A DNA stretch of 64,000 bases from an uncultured Clostridia bacterium (lineage in GTDB: Bacteria > Bacillota > Clostridia > Lachnospirales > Anaerotignaceae): positions 62,001 to 126,000 of the forward strand of contig CABSIK010000003.1 of assembly GCA_902477755.1 (NCBI GenBank), written 5' to 3'. Below the pieces are notes generated by a model that ran no database searches, had not been told where the DNA came from, and saw nothing but the letters and a program-made list of their open reading frames with translations. Of this stretch, positions 49,952 through 58,402 are shown one piece after another. Both the position numbers and the translations under genes were made by a program. Numbering within the stretch: the first letter of the stretch is position 1; every line of letters starts with the position of its first letter.

Positions 49952-52384
49952 TCACGCTAGGAAAGCAAGATGAAAGCGTATTTCCCTGCTCACATCTTTC
50001 TTTGTCTGCTCCACGGTGTACAGCGCAAAGGCTTTCAGCCGTTCCGCATCTGTTCCTTTGGCAAAAATCTGCCAGCGAAATTCTCCTCTGAATTTTGGCA
50101 AAGGCGCTGGCGCCGGGCCAACCACTGTACAGCCTGCCCGTTCTGCGTAATGATTCATATAAGCCCCCAATCGCTGGGCAGCCAATATCACTTCCTGCTC
50201 CATCTCTCCTGTGATGAGCACAGAAAAGATATGAGAAAACGGCGGATAATCCATTGCCTGCCGCAGGAGAATTTCTTCCTCATAAAATCCTTCATAATCC
50301 TGTGCCGCCGCCATACGGATGGCATGGTTTTCCGGCTGATAAGTCTGGATGAACACCCGTCCTTCAAGTTCTCCTCGTCCGGCTCTGCCAGCCGCTTGGG
50401 TAATGAGCTGGAAACAGTTCTCTGCCGCCTGATAAGTACCTAAATTCAAGGAAAGGTCTGCCGCCAGAATCCCCACCAATGTCACATTGGGGAAATCATG
50501 TCCTTTGGCAATCATCTGGGTGCCAATGAGAATATCTGCCTTTCCTTTGCCAAACAATTCCAATATACGTGCGTGTCCATTTTTCCCTGTAGTAGTGTCC
50601 GCATCCATCCGCAGAATACTTGCTTCCGGAAACAGCCGTCTGGTTTCTTCCTCGATTTTCTGTGTGCCTGTACCAAAATAACGGATATAAGGGGAACCAC
50701 AAGAGGGGCATGTCTTAGGCACCGTCACCTCTTTGCCGCAGTAATGGCAGACCAACGCCTTGTCTGAGGCATGATAGGTATAAGAAACATTACAGGAAGG
50801 ACAAGTCAAGGCTTCTCCGCATTTCCGGCAGGAAACAAATGTGGAATATCCCCGTCGATTCAGGAACAGCATGGTCTGCTGTCCTTTTTCCAAATTTTCC
50901 CGAATCGCTTGCTGCAAAGGCAGTCCAAAGGCAGAACGGTTGCCATCCTCCAATTCTTTCCGCATATCTGTCACGAATACCTCTGGCAGACGGCTCCCCT
51001 TTGTCCGCTCTTTCAATTGCAGCAGCAAAAATTCTCCTGTCACTGCCCGATAATAACTGTCTATGTCAGGGGTGGCGCTGCCCATGACCAGCAATGCCCC
51101 TGTCAATTCCGATAATTTTCTTGCCACTTCACGGGTATGATACTTGGGTGTTACGTCAGAAATGTAACTGCTCTCATGACACTCATCCATAACAATGACC
51201 CCAAGATTGGAAAAAGGCATAAACAAGGCAGAACGCGGTCCAATGATAATAGAAATCTCCCCATCCCTTGCCTTTCGCCACTGGTCCAGTCGTTCTCCTA
51301 AGGAAAGACGGCTATGGGTCACAGAAACACGCTTGCCAAAACGGGAAATGAACCGCTCCATAATCTGCGGCGTCAGTGAAATTTCCGGCACCAGCACAAT
51401 AGCTTGTTTTCCTTCCATGATAACACGCTCAATAAGCTGCATATAGATTTCTGTTTTGCCGCTTCCTGTGACCCCATGGAGCAGGACTGGACGTTTCTGC
51501 TCTTTCTGTTCTTCCTCTCGCAAAAGAGTCAATGCCTGCGCCTGTTCCGGCGTAGGATAAAAAGGCTGGGTCGGTGTATAATCCTCCAATTGGAATACAT
51601 CTCTCTTTTCCTGTATGCGCTGTTCCACCAAAACGCCCTTTTGCAAAAGGGTATGAATGGGGGAATCTGTCACAGCAGCCTTTTCCTTCAATTCTTCCAC
51701 AGAAAGGCTTTCCCCTGAACCAATGGCTGAAAGCACACGCAGCTGTCCTGCCAGACGTTTATCTTTTGCCGCTTTTTCCTGTGCCACTGTGAGCAGTTCT
51801 GCATTTTCTGTCAGTGAAACATATCGTTTTTCTTTTTTATAGGTGCTGCGTGTGGTTTTCTGATGCAAACGGACAACCTTTTTCTCCTGTAAACAGCGCA
51901 GGATGTATTCTGTGCGATTGCCAAAAATCTGCTCCAATTCTCGCAGAGGTATGGAACCTCCCTGTTCCGCCAGCACATCTGCCATCTGTTGTTCTTTTTC
52001 AGAAAACTCCGCTGTCTGTCCTGTCAACTCCGCATACCAGACGCTTTTGGTGCGGATGCCCGCTGGCATCACTGCCTGCAAACACTGGTTCAATGTGCAG
52101 AAATATTCTTTTTTCATCCATTTTGCCAATTTCAGTATGGACGGTGTCAGGATGGGTCTGCCCTCATCCAGAATTTCCACGATTTCTTTGATTTTTCCAG
52201 CAGGTACTTCCGTTGTTTCTGTCAGTGCAATAACGTAGCCTTCCCGTTTGGTATTGCGCTGACCAAAAGGCACCATAACACGCAGCCCCACACAGATTTC
52301 TCCTTCCCACTGCGCAGGCACGCTATAATCAAAGACACGGTCTACCTCCGCATGATTGGCATCAATGATGACCTGTGCGTACAT
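49952..52384 (-). CDS. priA: Primosomal protein N' (replication restart helicase PriA)
   Basis: Helicase of 810 residues that reloads the replisome at broken forks. The N-terminal DNA-binding domain starts YAQVIIDANHAEVDRVFDY. Helicase motifs are VTGSGKTEIYMQLIE (Walker A, about residue 305), MDECHESSY (DEAH-like box, about 398) and AAGRAGRGELEGRVFIQTY (about 655-673). The zinc region has eight cysteines in CRKCGEALTCPSCN and CHYCG/CPSCGS. Length is typical. A terminator separates it from rpoZ; coaBC, often found between the two, is missing. Confidence 0.96.
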   Translation of the reverse strand: MYAQVIIDANHAEVDRVFDYSVPAQWEGEICVGLRVMVPFGQRNTKREGYVIALTETTEVPAGKIKEIVEILDEGRPILTPSILKLAKWMKKEYFCTLNQCLQAVMPAGIRTKSVWYAELTGQTAEFSEKEQQMADVLAEQGGSIPLRELEQIFGNRTEYILRCLQEKKVVRLHQKTTRSTYKKEKRYVSLTENAELLTVAQEKAAKDKRLAGQLRVLSAIGSGESLSVEELKEKAAVTDSPIHTLLQKGVLVEQRIQEKRDVFQLEDYTPTQPFYPTPEQAQALTLLREEEQKEQKRPVLLHGVTGSGKTEIYMQLIERVIMEGKQAIVLVPEISLTPQIMERFISRFGKRVSVTHSRLSLGERLDQWRKARDGEISIIIGPRSALFMPFSNLGVIVMDECHESSYISDVTPKYHTREVARKLSELTGALLVMGSATPDIDSYYRAVTGEFLLLQLKERTKGSRLPEVFVTDMRKELEDGNRSAFGLPLQQAIRENLEKGQQTMLFLNRRGYSTFVSCRKCGEALTCPSCNVSYTYHASDKALVCHYCGKEVTVPKTCPSCGSPYIRYFGTGTQKIEEETRRLFPEASILRMDADTTTGKNGHARILELFGKGKADILIGTQMIAKGHDFPNVTLVGILAADLSLNLGTYQAAENCFQLITQAAGRAGRGELEGRVFIQTYQPENHAIRMAAAQDYEGFYEEEILLRQAMDYPPFSHIFSVLITGEMEQEVILAAQRLGAYMNHYAERAGCTVVGPAPAPLPKFRGEFRWQIFAKGTDAERLKAFALYTVEQTKKDVSREIRFHLAFLA

Positions 52385-52410
52385 CTCGCACCTCCTTTCT
52401 GTAAATGTCA

Positions 52411-52467
52411 GAAAAGCCGGAGAGTTCGCTGTTCCTTTCGGCAGCTTTCTGAACCTCCGACTTTTTT
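52411..52467 (-). terminator. Terminator after rpoZ
   Basis: AAAAAAGTCGGAG pairs with CTCCGGCTTTTC on the minus strand. Inside the loop, GTTC and GAAC extend the pairing. It lies about 10 bases after the rpoZ stop. Confidence 0.65.
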
Positions 52468-52476
52468 CGTTACGTT

Positions 52477-52764
52477 TTATGCTTCTGTTTCTTCTGTTTC
52501 TACAGTTTCTTCCACCGCTTCTTCAGGCACAACTTCCTCAGGGCGACCCTGACGTACTTTGATCTTGCCCTGATACAGTTCGTTGACTGCGATGGATACA
52601 GGTTTGTCAACCTTTGTGTTGCTTACCAGAGGATCAGCGTGGTCAACCAGCTGTCTTGCGCGTTTTGCCGCAGCAATAACGATAGTATAACGGCTGCCCA
52701 GTGTGATGTCGTCTGTTTCCTGACTGATAACGTCCAATAAGTCTGTATAAGATGGTCTTAACAT
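52477..52764 (-). CDS. rpoZ: RNA polymerase omega subunit
   Basis: Small RNA polymerase assembly subunit. The N-terminal MLRPSYTDLLDVI, the core SRYTIVIAAAKRARQL (about residues 24-39) and KPVSIAVNEL (about 52-61) are omega hallmarks. The last 20 residues form a strongly acidic Glu-rich tail (EEAVEETVETEETEA), longer than in many homologues. Start at 52764 is set by AAGGAGAG. It lies 2 bases after gmk. Confidence 0.95.
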   Translation of the reverse strand: MLRPSYTDLLDVISQETDDITLGSRYTIVIAAAKRARQLVDHADPLVSNTKVDKPVSIAVNELYQGKIKVRQGRPEEVVPEEAVEETVETEETEA

Positions 52765-52766
52765 AA

Positions 52767-53375
52767 TCAAATCTCTCCTTTGAATACCTTTTTGATCTCT
52801 TTATTTCTGCTGCATTTCATGGATTCCGCATGGACAATGTCCAGAATATCCTGTGTTGCCTGAGGAACTGTATCATTGATGACTACATAATCATAGTCCT
52901 GCACAAATTCCATTTCTTCCAGCGCACGGTGGATACGGCGGTTGATGGTTTCTTTATCCTCTGTGCCGCGATTTGTCAGGCGTCTGCCCAGTTCTTCCAG
53001 ATTGGGAGGAACCAAGAAGATCAATACCCCTTCGGGATAGAGTTTTTTCACCTGCAATGCACCCTGCACTTCAATTTCCAGAATAACATTCTGGCCTTTT
53101 TGCAGCTGTTCTGTTACATATGCTCTCGGTGTGCCGTAGCAGTTGCCACAGAATTCTGCCCATTCCAGCAGTTCTTGATTGGCAATCATTCTTTCAAATT
53201 CTTCCCTTGTGCGGAAGAAATAATGCACACCGTCCTGTTCATACTCTCTTGGGGCACGAGTGGTAGCGGAAATGGAAAGGGCAAAATCATCCTTTGCTTT
53301 CAGCTGTTCCACGATGGTGCCTTTGCCGGAACCGGATGGTCCCGATAAAATCAGCAATAATCCCTGTTTTTTCAT
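52767..53375 (-). CDS. gmk: Guanylate kinase
   Basis: Converts GMP to GDP with ATP. The P-loop is SGPSGSGKGT (about residues 11-20), followed by SISATTRAPREYEQDGVHYF (about 35-54, GMP binding) and the lid region RRLTNRGTEDKETINRRI. Length of 202 residues is normal. It overlaps remA by 4 bases (ATGA), a conserved pairing in Bacillota. Confidence 0.97.
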   Translation of the reverse strand: MKKQGLLLILSGPSGSGKGTIVEQLKAKDDFALSISATTRAPREYEQDGVHYFFRTREEFERMIANQELLEWAEFCGNCYGTPRAYVTEQLQKGQNVILEIEVQGALQVKKLYPEGVLIFLVPPNLEELGRRLTNRGTEDKETINRRIHRALEEMEFVQDYDYVVINDTVPQATQDILDIVHAESMKCSRNKEIKKVFKGEI

Positions 53376-53635
53376 GTTACACTCCCCTTTTGTTCTGCCG
53401 CAAGGCGTCCGCCGATGGTTTCAGGCATATTGGGCGAAAGCACCACATGTCCGTTATCCATGACAATGACGCATCTTGTTTTTCTGCCATAGGTGGCATC
53501 GATGAGATTCCCTTTTTCTTTTGCCTCCTGAATAATCCGCTTCACAGGGGCAGAATCGGGGCTAATGATGGCAATGACACGGTTTGCGGAAACCACATTG
53601 CCATAGCCAATATTCAAAAACTGAATCCGTTCCAT
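53372..53635 (-). CDS. remA: RemA/YlzA family regulator (DUF370)
   Basis: DNA-binding protein of 87 residues. MERIQFLNIGYGNVVSANRV, then IISPDSAPVKRIIQEAKEKG and DATYGRKTRCVIVMDNGHVV are nearly invariant in the family. In B. subtilis RemA activates biofilm matrix and osmoprotection genes; in Clostridia the targets are unknown. The start at 53635 follows GGAGTG. It lies between yicC and gmk, the usual order. Confidence 0.93.
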   Translation of the reverse strand: MERIQFLNIGYGNVVSANRVIAIISPDSAPVKRIIQEAKEKGNLIDATYGRKTRCVIVMDNGHVVLSPNMPETIGGRLAAEQKGSVT

Positions 53636-53639
53636 ATGA

Positions 53640-54527
53640 TCACTCCAGATTCTGAATCTGTTCTCTGATTTTTTCAATTTCGCTTTTGAGAGCAATGGTT
53701 GCCTTCACAATACGAATATCATTTGCTTTGGAAGCGATGGTATTGGATTCTCTGTTCATTTCCTGCACCAAGAAATCCAGTTTTCTGCCTACTTGACCGC
53801 CGTTTTCCAAGATTTCTCTCAGCTGAATCAGATGGCTGTCCAGTCTGGTCAGTTCTTCGTCGATACATCCTTTATCCGCAAAGATCGCCACTTCCATTGC
53901 CACACGCTGAGGGTCTACATCCACATTGTCCAGCAGTTCTTTCAGGCGGTTATTGAGTTTTTCACGATATTCCACGACCACCTGAGGAGCGTATACTTTT
54001 ACTTCTTCCACCAGTTTGGCAATGTGTTCACCTTTTTTCAAAATATCCTGCTTCAGGTTTTCCCCTTCCACACTGCGCATGGCAACAAAGTTTGTCACTG
54101 CCGCATCCAGTGCAGGAGAAAGTGCTGCCCAGATCACATCTTCTTCCTTCTGTGCTTTTTCCACGGTGATGACATCAGGGAATTTCGCTGTCAGAGAAAG
54201 CAAATCTGCGCCGTTGACACCCAGCAGATTTTCCAGTTCACGCAGTTTTTCCGCGTAAGCCGTTGCCAAGCCTGTGTTGAGCTTTACTTCCACATCGTCT
54301 GCGGAAAAAGTTTCAAAACTGATGAACACGTCGGTTTTGCCGCGGAACACATCCTGCATTACCCGTTTTTTGATCTTATCTTCCAGACTTGCCAGAGAAC
54401 GGGGCAGTTTAATGGTCATATCATTGTAACGGTGGTTGACAGATTTCATTTCCACCACAAATTTCCGGTCTTCTGCAATATGCTCGCCTCTGCCGTAGCC
54501 TGTCATGCTTCTTACATTTGCACTCAT
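53640..54527 (-). CDS. yicC: YicC/YloC-family endoribonuclease
   Basis: Protein of 295 residues. The N terminus RSMTGYGRGE and EMKSVNHRYNDMTIKLPR (about residues 27-44), and the C-terminal KLDFLVQEMNRESNTIASKA with the metal-binding Glu cluster, are family hallmarks. E. coli YicC is an endoribonuclease involved in sRNA turnover; YloC of Bacillus is a related RNase. It is the first gene of yicC-remA-gmk-rpoZ, with a strong promoter. Confidence 0.94.
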   Translation of the reverse strand: MSANVRSMTGYGRGEHIAEDRKFVVEMKSVNHRYNDMTIKLPRSLASLEDKIKKRVMQDVFRGKTDVFISFETFSADDVEVKLNTGLATAYAEKLRELENLLGVNGADLLSLTAKFPDVITVEKAQKEEDVIWAALSPALDAAVTNFVAMRSVEGENLKQDILKKGEHIAKLVEEVKVYAPQVVVEYREKLNNRLKELLDNVDVDPQRVAMEVAIFADKGCIDEELTRLDSHLIQLREILENGGQVGRKLDFLVQEMNRESNTIASKANDIRIVKATIALKSEIEKIREQIQNLE

Positions 54528-54580
54528 GTCTGTTCCTTTCTTCCTAATCTCATGTTTTCCGAACCAAATTGAACTGTTCC

Positions 54581-54609
54581 ATTATACCCATTGTCAGGCA
54601 AAAGCGCAA
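54581..54609 (-). promoter_or_regulatory. Sigma-A promoter of yicC-remA-gmk-rpoZ
   Basis: TTGCGC (54604-54609), 17 bases and TATAAT (54581-54586) on the minus strand, about 55 bases upstream of yicC. Confidence 0.75.
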
Positions 54610-54698
54610 CAAAAAACGGGAATTGTATCCACTATTTTTAATCAAATTTTAATTTTTCTTTTCAAAAGCACGCCCTTTTCCCTTTTTGCCAAATATGC

Positions 54699-54704
54699 TA
54701 TACT
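54699..54704 (+). promoter_or_regulatory. Candidate -10 box of rqcH
   Basis: TATACT on the plus strand lies 34 bases before the rqcH start. The expected -35 position has only TTTTCC, so it is a weak call. Confidence 0.4.
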
Positions 54705-54737
54705 GAATTGTTAGCAAAACAAAAAGGAGGGATTGCT

Positions 54738-56504
54738 ATGGCACTGGACGGTATCACCACCGCAGCCATCGTCACCGAACTGAAAGAGAAACTCATAGGC
54801 GGCAGAATCGACAAGGTGCATCAGCCCCTTGCTGACGAAATCCGCTTTTCCGTGCGCGCCATCGGCGCCAATTATAAAGTGCTGGCTTCTGCCAATTCCG
54901 GTCATCCCCGGATGCACATCACCGAAAACACCAGAGAAAACCCTATGACAGCTCCCCTGTTCTGTATGGTACTGCGCAAACATATTGCCGGCGGCAAGAT
55001 TGTTGATATATGTCAGCCCAACTTTGAGCGTATCATCATCATCAAAGTGGAGTCTGCCAACGAAATGGGCGATATGACTGTGAAAAACCTGATTCTGGAA
55101 ATTATGGGCAAACACAGCAACCTGATTCTCACAGACGAAAACAATAAGATTTTGGATTCCATCAAGCGTGTTTCCCACGACAAAAGCTCTGTCCGGGAAG
55201 TTCTGCCGGGAAAAACTTATGTGTTCCCACCTTCTCAGGATAAGAAAAATCCCATGGAACTGGAAGAAAGCAGTTTTTCTTCTCTTTTGCATGTGCAGGA
55301 AGGTCAGAAAATACAGGACTTCCTCTATAAGACTTATACAGGCATCAGCCCCATCATGGCGGCAGAAATCTGTCACGAAGCAAAACTGGATGCTTCCGAT
55401 GCCTGTGAGCAGATGACAGCGGAAAAAGAACACGCCCTTTTTACCGCTTTTTCCAATACCATGGAACAGGTAAAAGACGGCGCTTTCTCCCCTACCGTTT
55501 ACTACCAGAAACCCGGCGGCAAGATTTTGGATTTCGGCGTACTGCCCATGACGCAGTTTGAGGGATTGTATGCGAAGGCATATCCTACGGTTTCCGCTCT
55601 GCTGGAAGGGTTCTACACCGAGCGTGACAACGCGGCACATATCCGCCAGAAAGCACACGATACCCGCAGACTGGTCATGACCAACATCGAAAGATGTGTA
55701 AAAAAGAAAGATATCCAGCTGAAAACCCTGCGAGATGTAGCAGGCAAGGATAAATGGAAACTGAAAGGCGAACTCATCACCGCCAACATTTACGCCATTC
55801 CTCCCAATGCTACTACATTCAAAACTGTGAATTTCTATGACGAAAACATGGCAGAAATCGAAATTGCCCTAGACCCTACCAAAACACCTGCGGAAAATGC
55901 ACAAAAATATTTCAATAAATACAACAAAGCCAAACGTACACTGGCTGCCATGGAAATCCAGCAGAAACAGAACGATGAAGAACTGGCGTATCTGGAAAGC
56001 GTCCTGAACGCACTGGACACCGCAAAAGACGACGCCGATTTGGCGGAAATCCGCACAGAACTGGCAGAAAGCGGCTTCATCCGCAGACAGCCTCAGAAAA
56101 AAGGGCAGTCCAAGCCAAAGAAAGCAAAACCCATGCGTTACATTTCTTCTGACGGCTACGAAATTCTGGTGGGCAAAAGCAATCTGCAAAACGATGAACT
56201 GACCCTGCGGACAGCAGAGCCCACAGATATATGGATGCACACCAAAGAAATTCCCGGCTCCCACGTCATCATCCGCACCAACGGCAAAGGAGAAGTTCCC
56301 ATTCCTACACTGGAAGAAGCAGCAAATCTGGCGGCATTCTACAGCAAAGCCAAAAACGGCAGTATGGTGCCTGTGGACTATACCCTGCGGAAAAACGTAA
56401 AGAAACCCAACGGCGCAAAACCGGGCATGGTCATTTACCTGACAAACAAAACCATTTATATCACACCGGAAGAAGAAAAAGTCAACCTGATGGCAACAGA
56501 ATAA
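54738..56504 (+). CDS. rqcH: Ribosome quality control protein RqcH (NFACT family)
   Basis: Binds stalled 50S-peptidyl-tRNA complexes and directs C-terminal alanine tailing of unfinished chains. Members were earlier called fibronectin-binding proteins. The NFACT-N domain opens MALDGITTAAIVTELKEKL and has GGRIDKVHQP, with a central coiled-coil (about residues 390-440). The NFACT-R domain contains DIWMHTKEIPGSHVIIRTNG (about residues 497-516). Start at 54738 is set by AAGGAGG. Length is about 588 residues. It is monocistronic with a terminator. Confidence 0.95.
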   Translation: MALDGITTAAIVTELKEKLIGGRIDKVHQPLADEIRFSVRAIGANYKVLASANSGHPRMHITENTRENPMTAPLFCMVLRKHIAGGKIVDICQPNFERIIIIKVESANEMGDMTVKNLILEIMGKHSNLILTDENNKILDSIKRVSHDKSSVREVLPGKTYVFPPSQDKKNPMELEESSFSSLLHVQEGQKIQDFLYKTYTGISPIMAAEICHEAKLDASDACEQMTAEKEHALFTAFSNTMEQVKDGAFSPTVYYQKPGGKILDFGVLPMTQFEGLYAKAYPTVSALLEGFYTERDNAAHIRQKAHDTRRLVMTNIERCVKKKDIQLKTLRDVAGKDKWKLKGELITANIYAIPPNATTFKTVNFYDENMAEIEIALDPTKTPAENAQKYFNKYNKAKRTLAAMEIQQKQNDEELAYLESVLNALDTAKDDADLAEIRTELAESGFIRRQPQKKGQSKPKKAKPMRYISSDGYEILVGKSNLQNDELTLRTAEPTDIWMHTKEIPGSHVIIRTNGKGEVPIPTLEEAANLAAFYSKAKNGSMVPVDYTLRKNVKKPNGAKPGMVIYLTNKTIYITPEEEKVNLMATE

Positions 56505-56510
56505 AAAACA

Positions 56511-56551
56511 GGCAAACGCTCCTGGACATAATGGAGTGTTTGCCTTTGTTT
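56511..56551 (+). terminator. Terminator after rqcH
   Basis: GGCAAACGCTCC pairs with GGAGTGTTTGCC around a 10-base loop and is followed by TTTGTTTT. Confidence 0.85.
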
Positions 56552-56593
56552 TCAAAACTATAGGTATACAGTATGTTATCGTGAGGTCATATT

Positions 56594-57922
56594 ATGCAAA
56601 ACGACATTTCCAAAGAATTTTCCCTTGGCGGATTGCTCCGTTTTACATTTCCCACCATCATTATGATGATGTTTGTGGCAACCTATATCATTGCGGACGG
56701 TATTTTCGTTTCCCGTTTTGTGGGAACAGCTGCCCTTTCCGCAATCAACATCGTTTATCCCCTTATCAACGTCATGTTGGGTGTGGGCATCATGCTGGGC
56801 ACCGGCGGCAGCGCCATCATCGGCAGAGAACTGGGTGCAGGCAAAGAAGATCTGGCAAGACGGCATTTTACACTGCTGACGCTCTTTGCCATTGCCATGG
56901 GGCTGATTCTTTCCCTGCTGTGCTTTGTATTCATCGAGCCCCTTTCCATTTTTCTGGGAGCGGACGAAGCACTTTTGCCCTACTGTATCGACTACGGCAG
57001 AATTATGATGGCGTTCTATTCAATCTCCGTGGTACAGGTGCTCTTTCAGGTATTCTTTGTCACCGCAGGCAAACCAAAGCTGGGGCTTATCCTTAACGTC
57101 GCCAGCGGTATCAGCAACATTGTTTTCGACTATGTATTCATCGTGTTGATGGATATGGGCATCAAAGGTGCTGGCTGGGGAACTGTTACCAGCTTCCTCA
57201 TCGGCGGTATTCCTCCCCTGATTTATTTTATGAAACCACGTTCTGTTCTCTATTTCGTGAAACCAGAATGGAACACAAAAGTCCTGCTCCACAGCATGAG
57301 CAATGGCGCTTCCGAACTGATTACCAACATTTCCTCAGGTGTTACCACATACCTGTTCAACAAAGTTATGATGCAGATGATGGGACAGGACGGCGTTGCA
57401 GCCATCACCATCATTCTTTACGCAAAATTTCTTTTTGCATCTGCCTATATGGGCTTTTCCAATGGTGTGGCGCCAGTATTTAGTTATCAGTACGGCAAGC
57501 GAAATCATGTTCAGCTGAAACGGCTGTTTAAAATGTCCATGGGAATTATATTGGTTTCCTCGGCAGTCATCAGCGTGCTTTCATTCCTGCTGGCAGAGCC
57601 AACCATACTGGTATTTACCCCCAGTGAAAGCTCCACATTCACCCTTACCTTAGACGGCTACAAAATCTGTGCATGGAACTTCCTGTTCTGCGGCGTGAAT
57701 ATCTTCGCTTCAGCATTTTTCACTGCCCTGTCCAACGGAGTGCTTTCGGCACTGATTTCCTCTCTGCGCACCTTCGTTTGTGTCAGTGGATGCATCTTGT
57801 TCCTGCCCAAATATCTTGACTTGTTGGGTGTATGGCTTGCCATTCCCGTGGCAGAAGTGCTGACCATTGTGGTGGCAATCATTCTGTTTGTGGGCGCAAG
57901 AAAAAAATATCAATACGCATAA
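56594..57922 (+). CDS. MATE-family efflux transporter
   Basis: Twelve-helix drug/cation antiporter of 442 residues. The N-terminal helix carries LLRFTFPTIIMMMFVATYI and the first-half signature ISRFVG-like DGIFVSRFVGTAALSAINIV (about residues 36-55), then LGTGGSAIIGRELGAG (about 68-83). The second half repeats the pattern. The charged C terminus is short. The substrate is unknown; MATE proteins export cationic compounds with Na+ or H+. The ATG follows GAGGTCATATT. It is convergent with the next gene. Confidence 0.9.
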   Translation: MQNDISKEFSLGGLLRFTFPTIIMMMFVATYIIADGIFVSRFVGTAALSAINIVYPLINVMLGVGIMLGTGGSAIIGRELGAGKEDLARRHFTLLTLFAIAMGLILSLLCFVFIEPLSIFLGADEALLPYCIDYGRIMMAFYSISVVQVLFQVFFVTAGKPKLGLILNVASGISNIVFDYVFIVLMDMGIKGAGWGTVTSFLIGGIPPLIYFMKPRSVLYFVKPEWNTKVLLHSMSNGASELITNISSGVTTYLFNKVMMQMMGQDGVAAITIILYAKFLFASAYMGFSNGVAPVFSYQYGKRNHVQLKRLFKMSMGIILVSSAVISVLSFLLAEPTILVFTPSESSTFTLTLDGYKICAWNFLFCGVNIFASAFFTALSNGVLSALISSLRTFVCVSGCILFLPKYLDLLGVWLAIPVAEVLTIVVAIILFVGARKKYQYA

Positions 57923-57959
57923 AAAATAGGATGGATTTTTCGAATCCATCCTATTTTTT
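57921..57959 (+). terminator. Bidirectional terminator between the MATE gene and the hypothetical gene
   Basis: AAAAAATAGGATGGATT pairs perfectly with AATCCATCCTATTTTTT around a 5-base loop. Confidence 0.9.
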
Positions 57960-58341
57960 ATGCCTGATACTCCTGATAAATCTTACCGAAAAAGTCATCC
58001 AGCGCTTGTTTCATATCCGCAAAGCCTTCGGGATGTTTGGAATGTCCCATAGCATGGATTTCTTCCCCTTCTTTGCCATAAGCATGGAATACCCAGCTGT
58101 CTCCGGCACAGATGCAGGTTTCGATGTCATAAAATCCATCCCATGCCGCCGCGTTCTGTTCTTCCAGCAGATTTGCCAGCTCCACAGCCAATTCCTGGGC
58201 AGGTTCACAGCGCAGGCTGTGTTCTTCCCCGTCATACAGGTCAATGCCTACATTTACGCCTTTTTCATTGTCCATACGATACCATGCCATATATCCGTCA
58301 TTTCTGCCATAGCGAAAAGAAAATGATTTGATTTCTTTCAT
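57958..58341 (-). CDS. Hypothetical protein
   Basis: I do not recognise the family. The 127-residue soluble protein is acidic, has no membrane segment or signal peptide, and begins MKEIKSFSFRYGRNDGYMAW behind GGAGG. A beta-rich N-terminal half (alternating aromatic and polar residues to about 45) is followed by a helical stretch (CEPAQELAVELANLLEEQN) and a C-terminal helix (MKQALDDFFGKIYQEYQA). Two internal cysteines (CICAG near residue 78) are present. It stands alone between terminators, with no functional clue from its neighbours. Confidence 0.7.
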   Translation of the reverse strand: MKEIKSFSFRYGRNDGYMAWYRMDNEKGVNVGIDLYDGEEHSLRCEPAQELAVELANLLEEQNAAAWDGFYDIETCICAGDSWVFHAYGKEGEEIHAMGHSKHPEGFADMKQALDDFFGKIYQEYQA

Positions 58342-58363
58342 TGCGCTTCCTCCTTCATGTAAA

Positions 58364-58393
58364 AAGAAAGGGCATCTCTCTTTGAGATACCCT
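58364..58393 (-). terminator. Terminator after rny
   Basis: On the minus strand AGGGTATCTC pairs with GAGATGCCCT (one G-T wobble) around a 5-base loop, followed by TTCTTTTT. Confidence 0.8.
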
Positions 58394-58402
58394 CTTTTTG
58401 GT

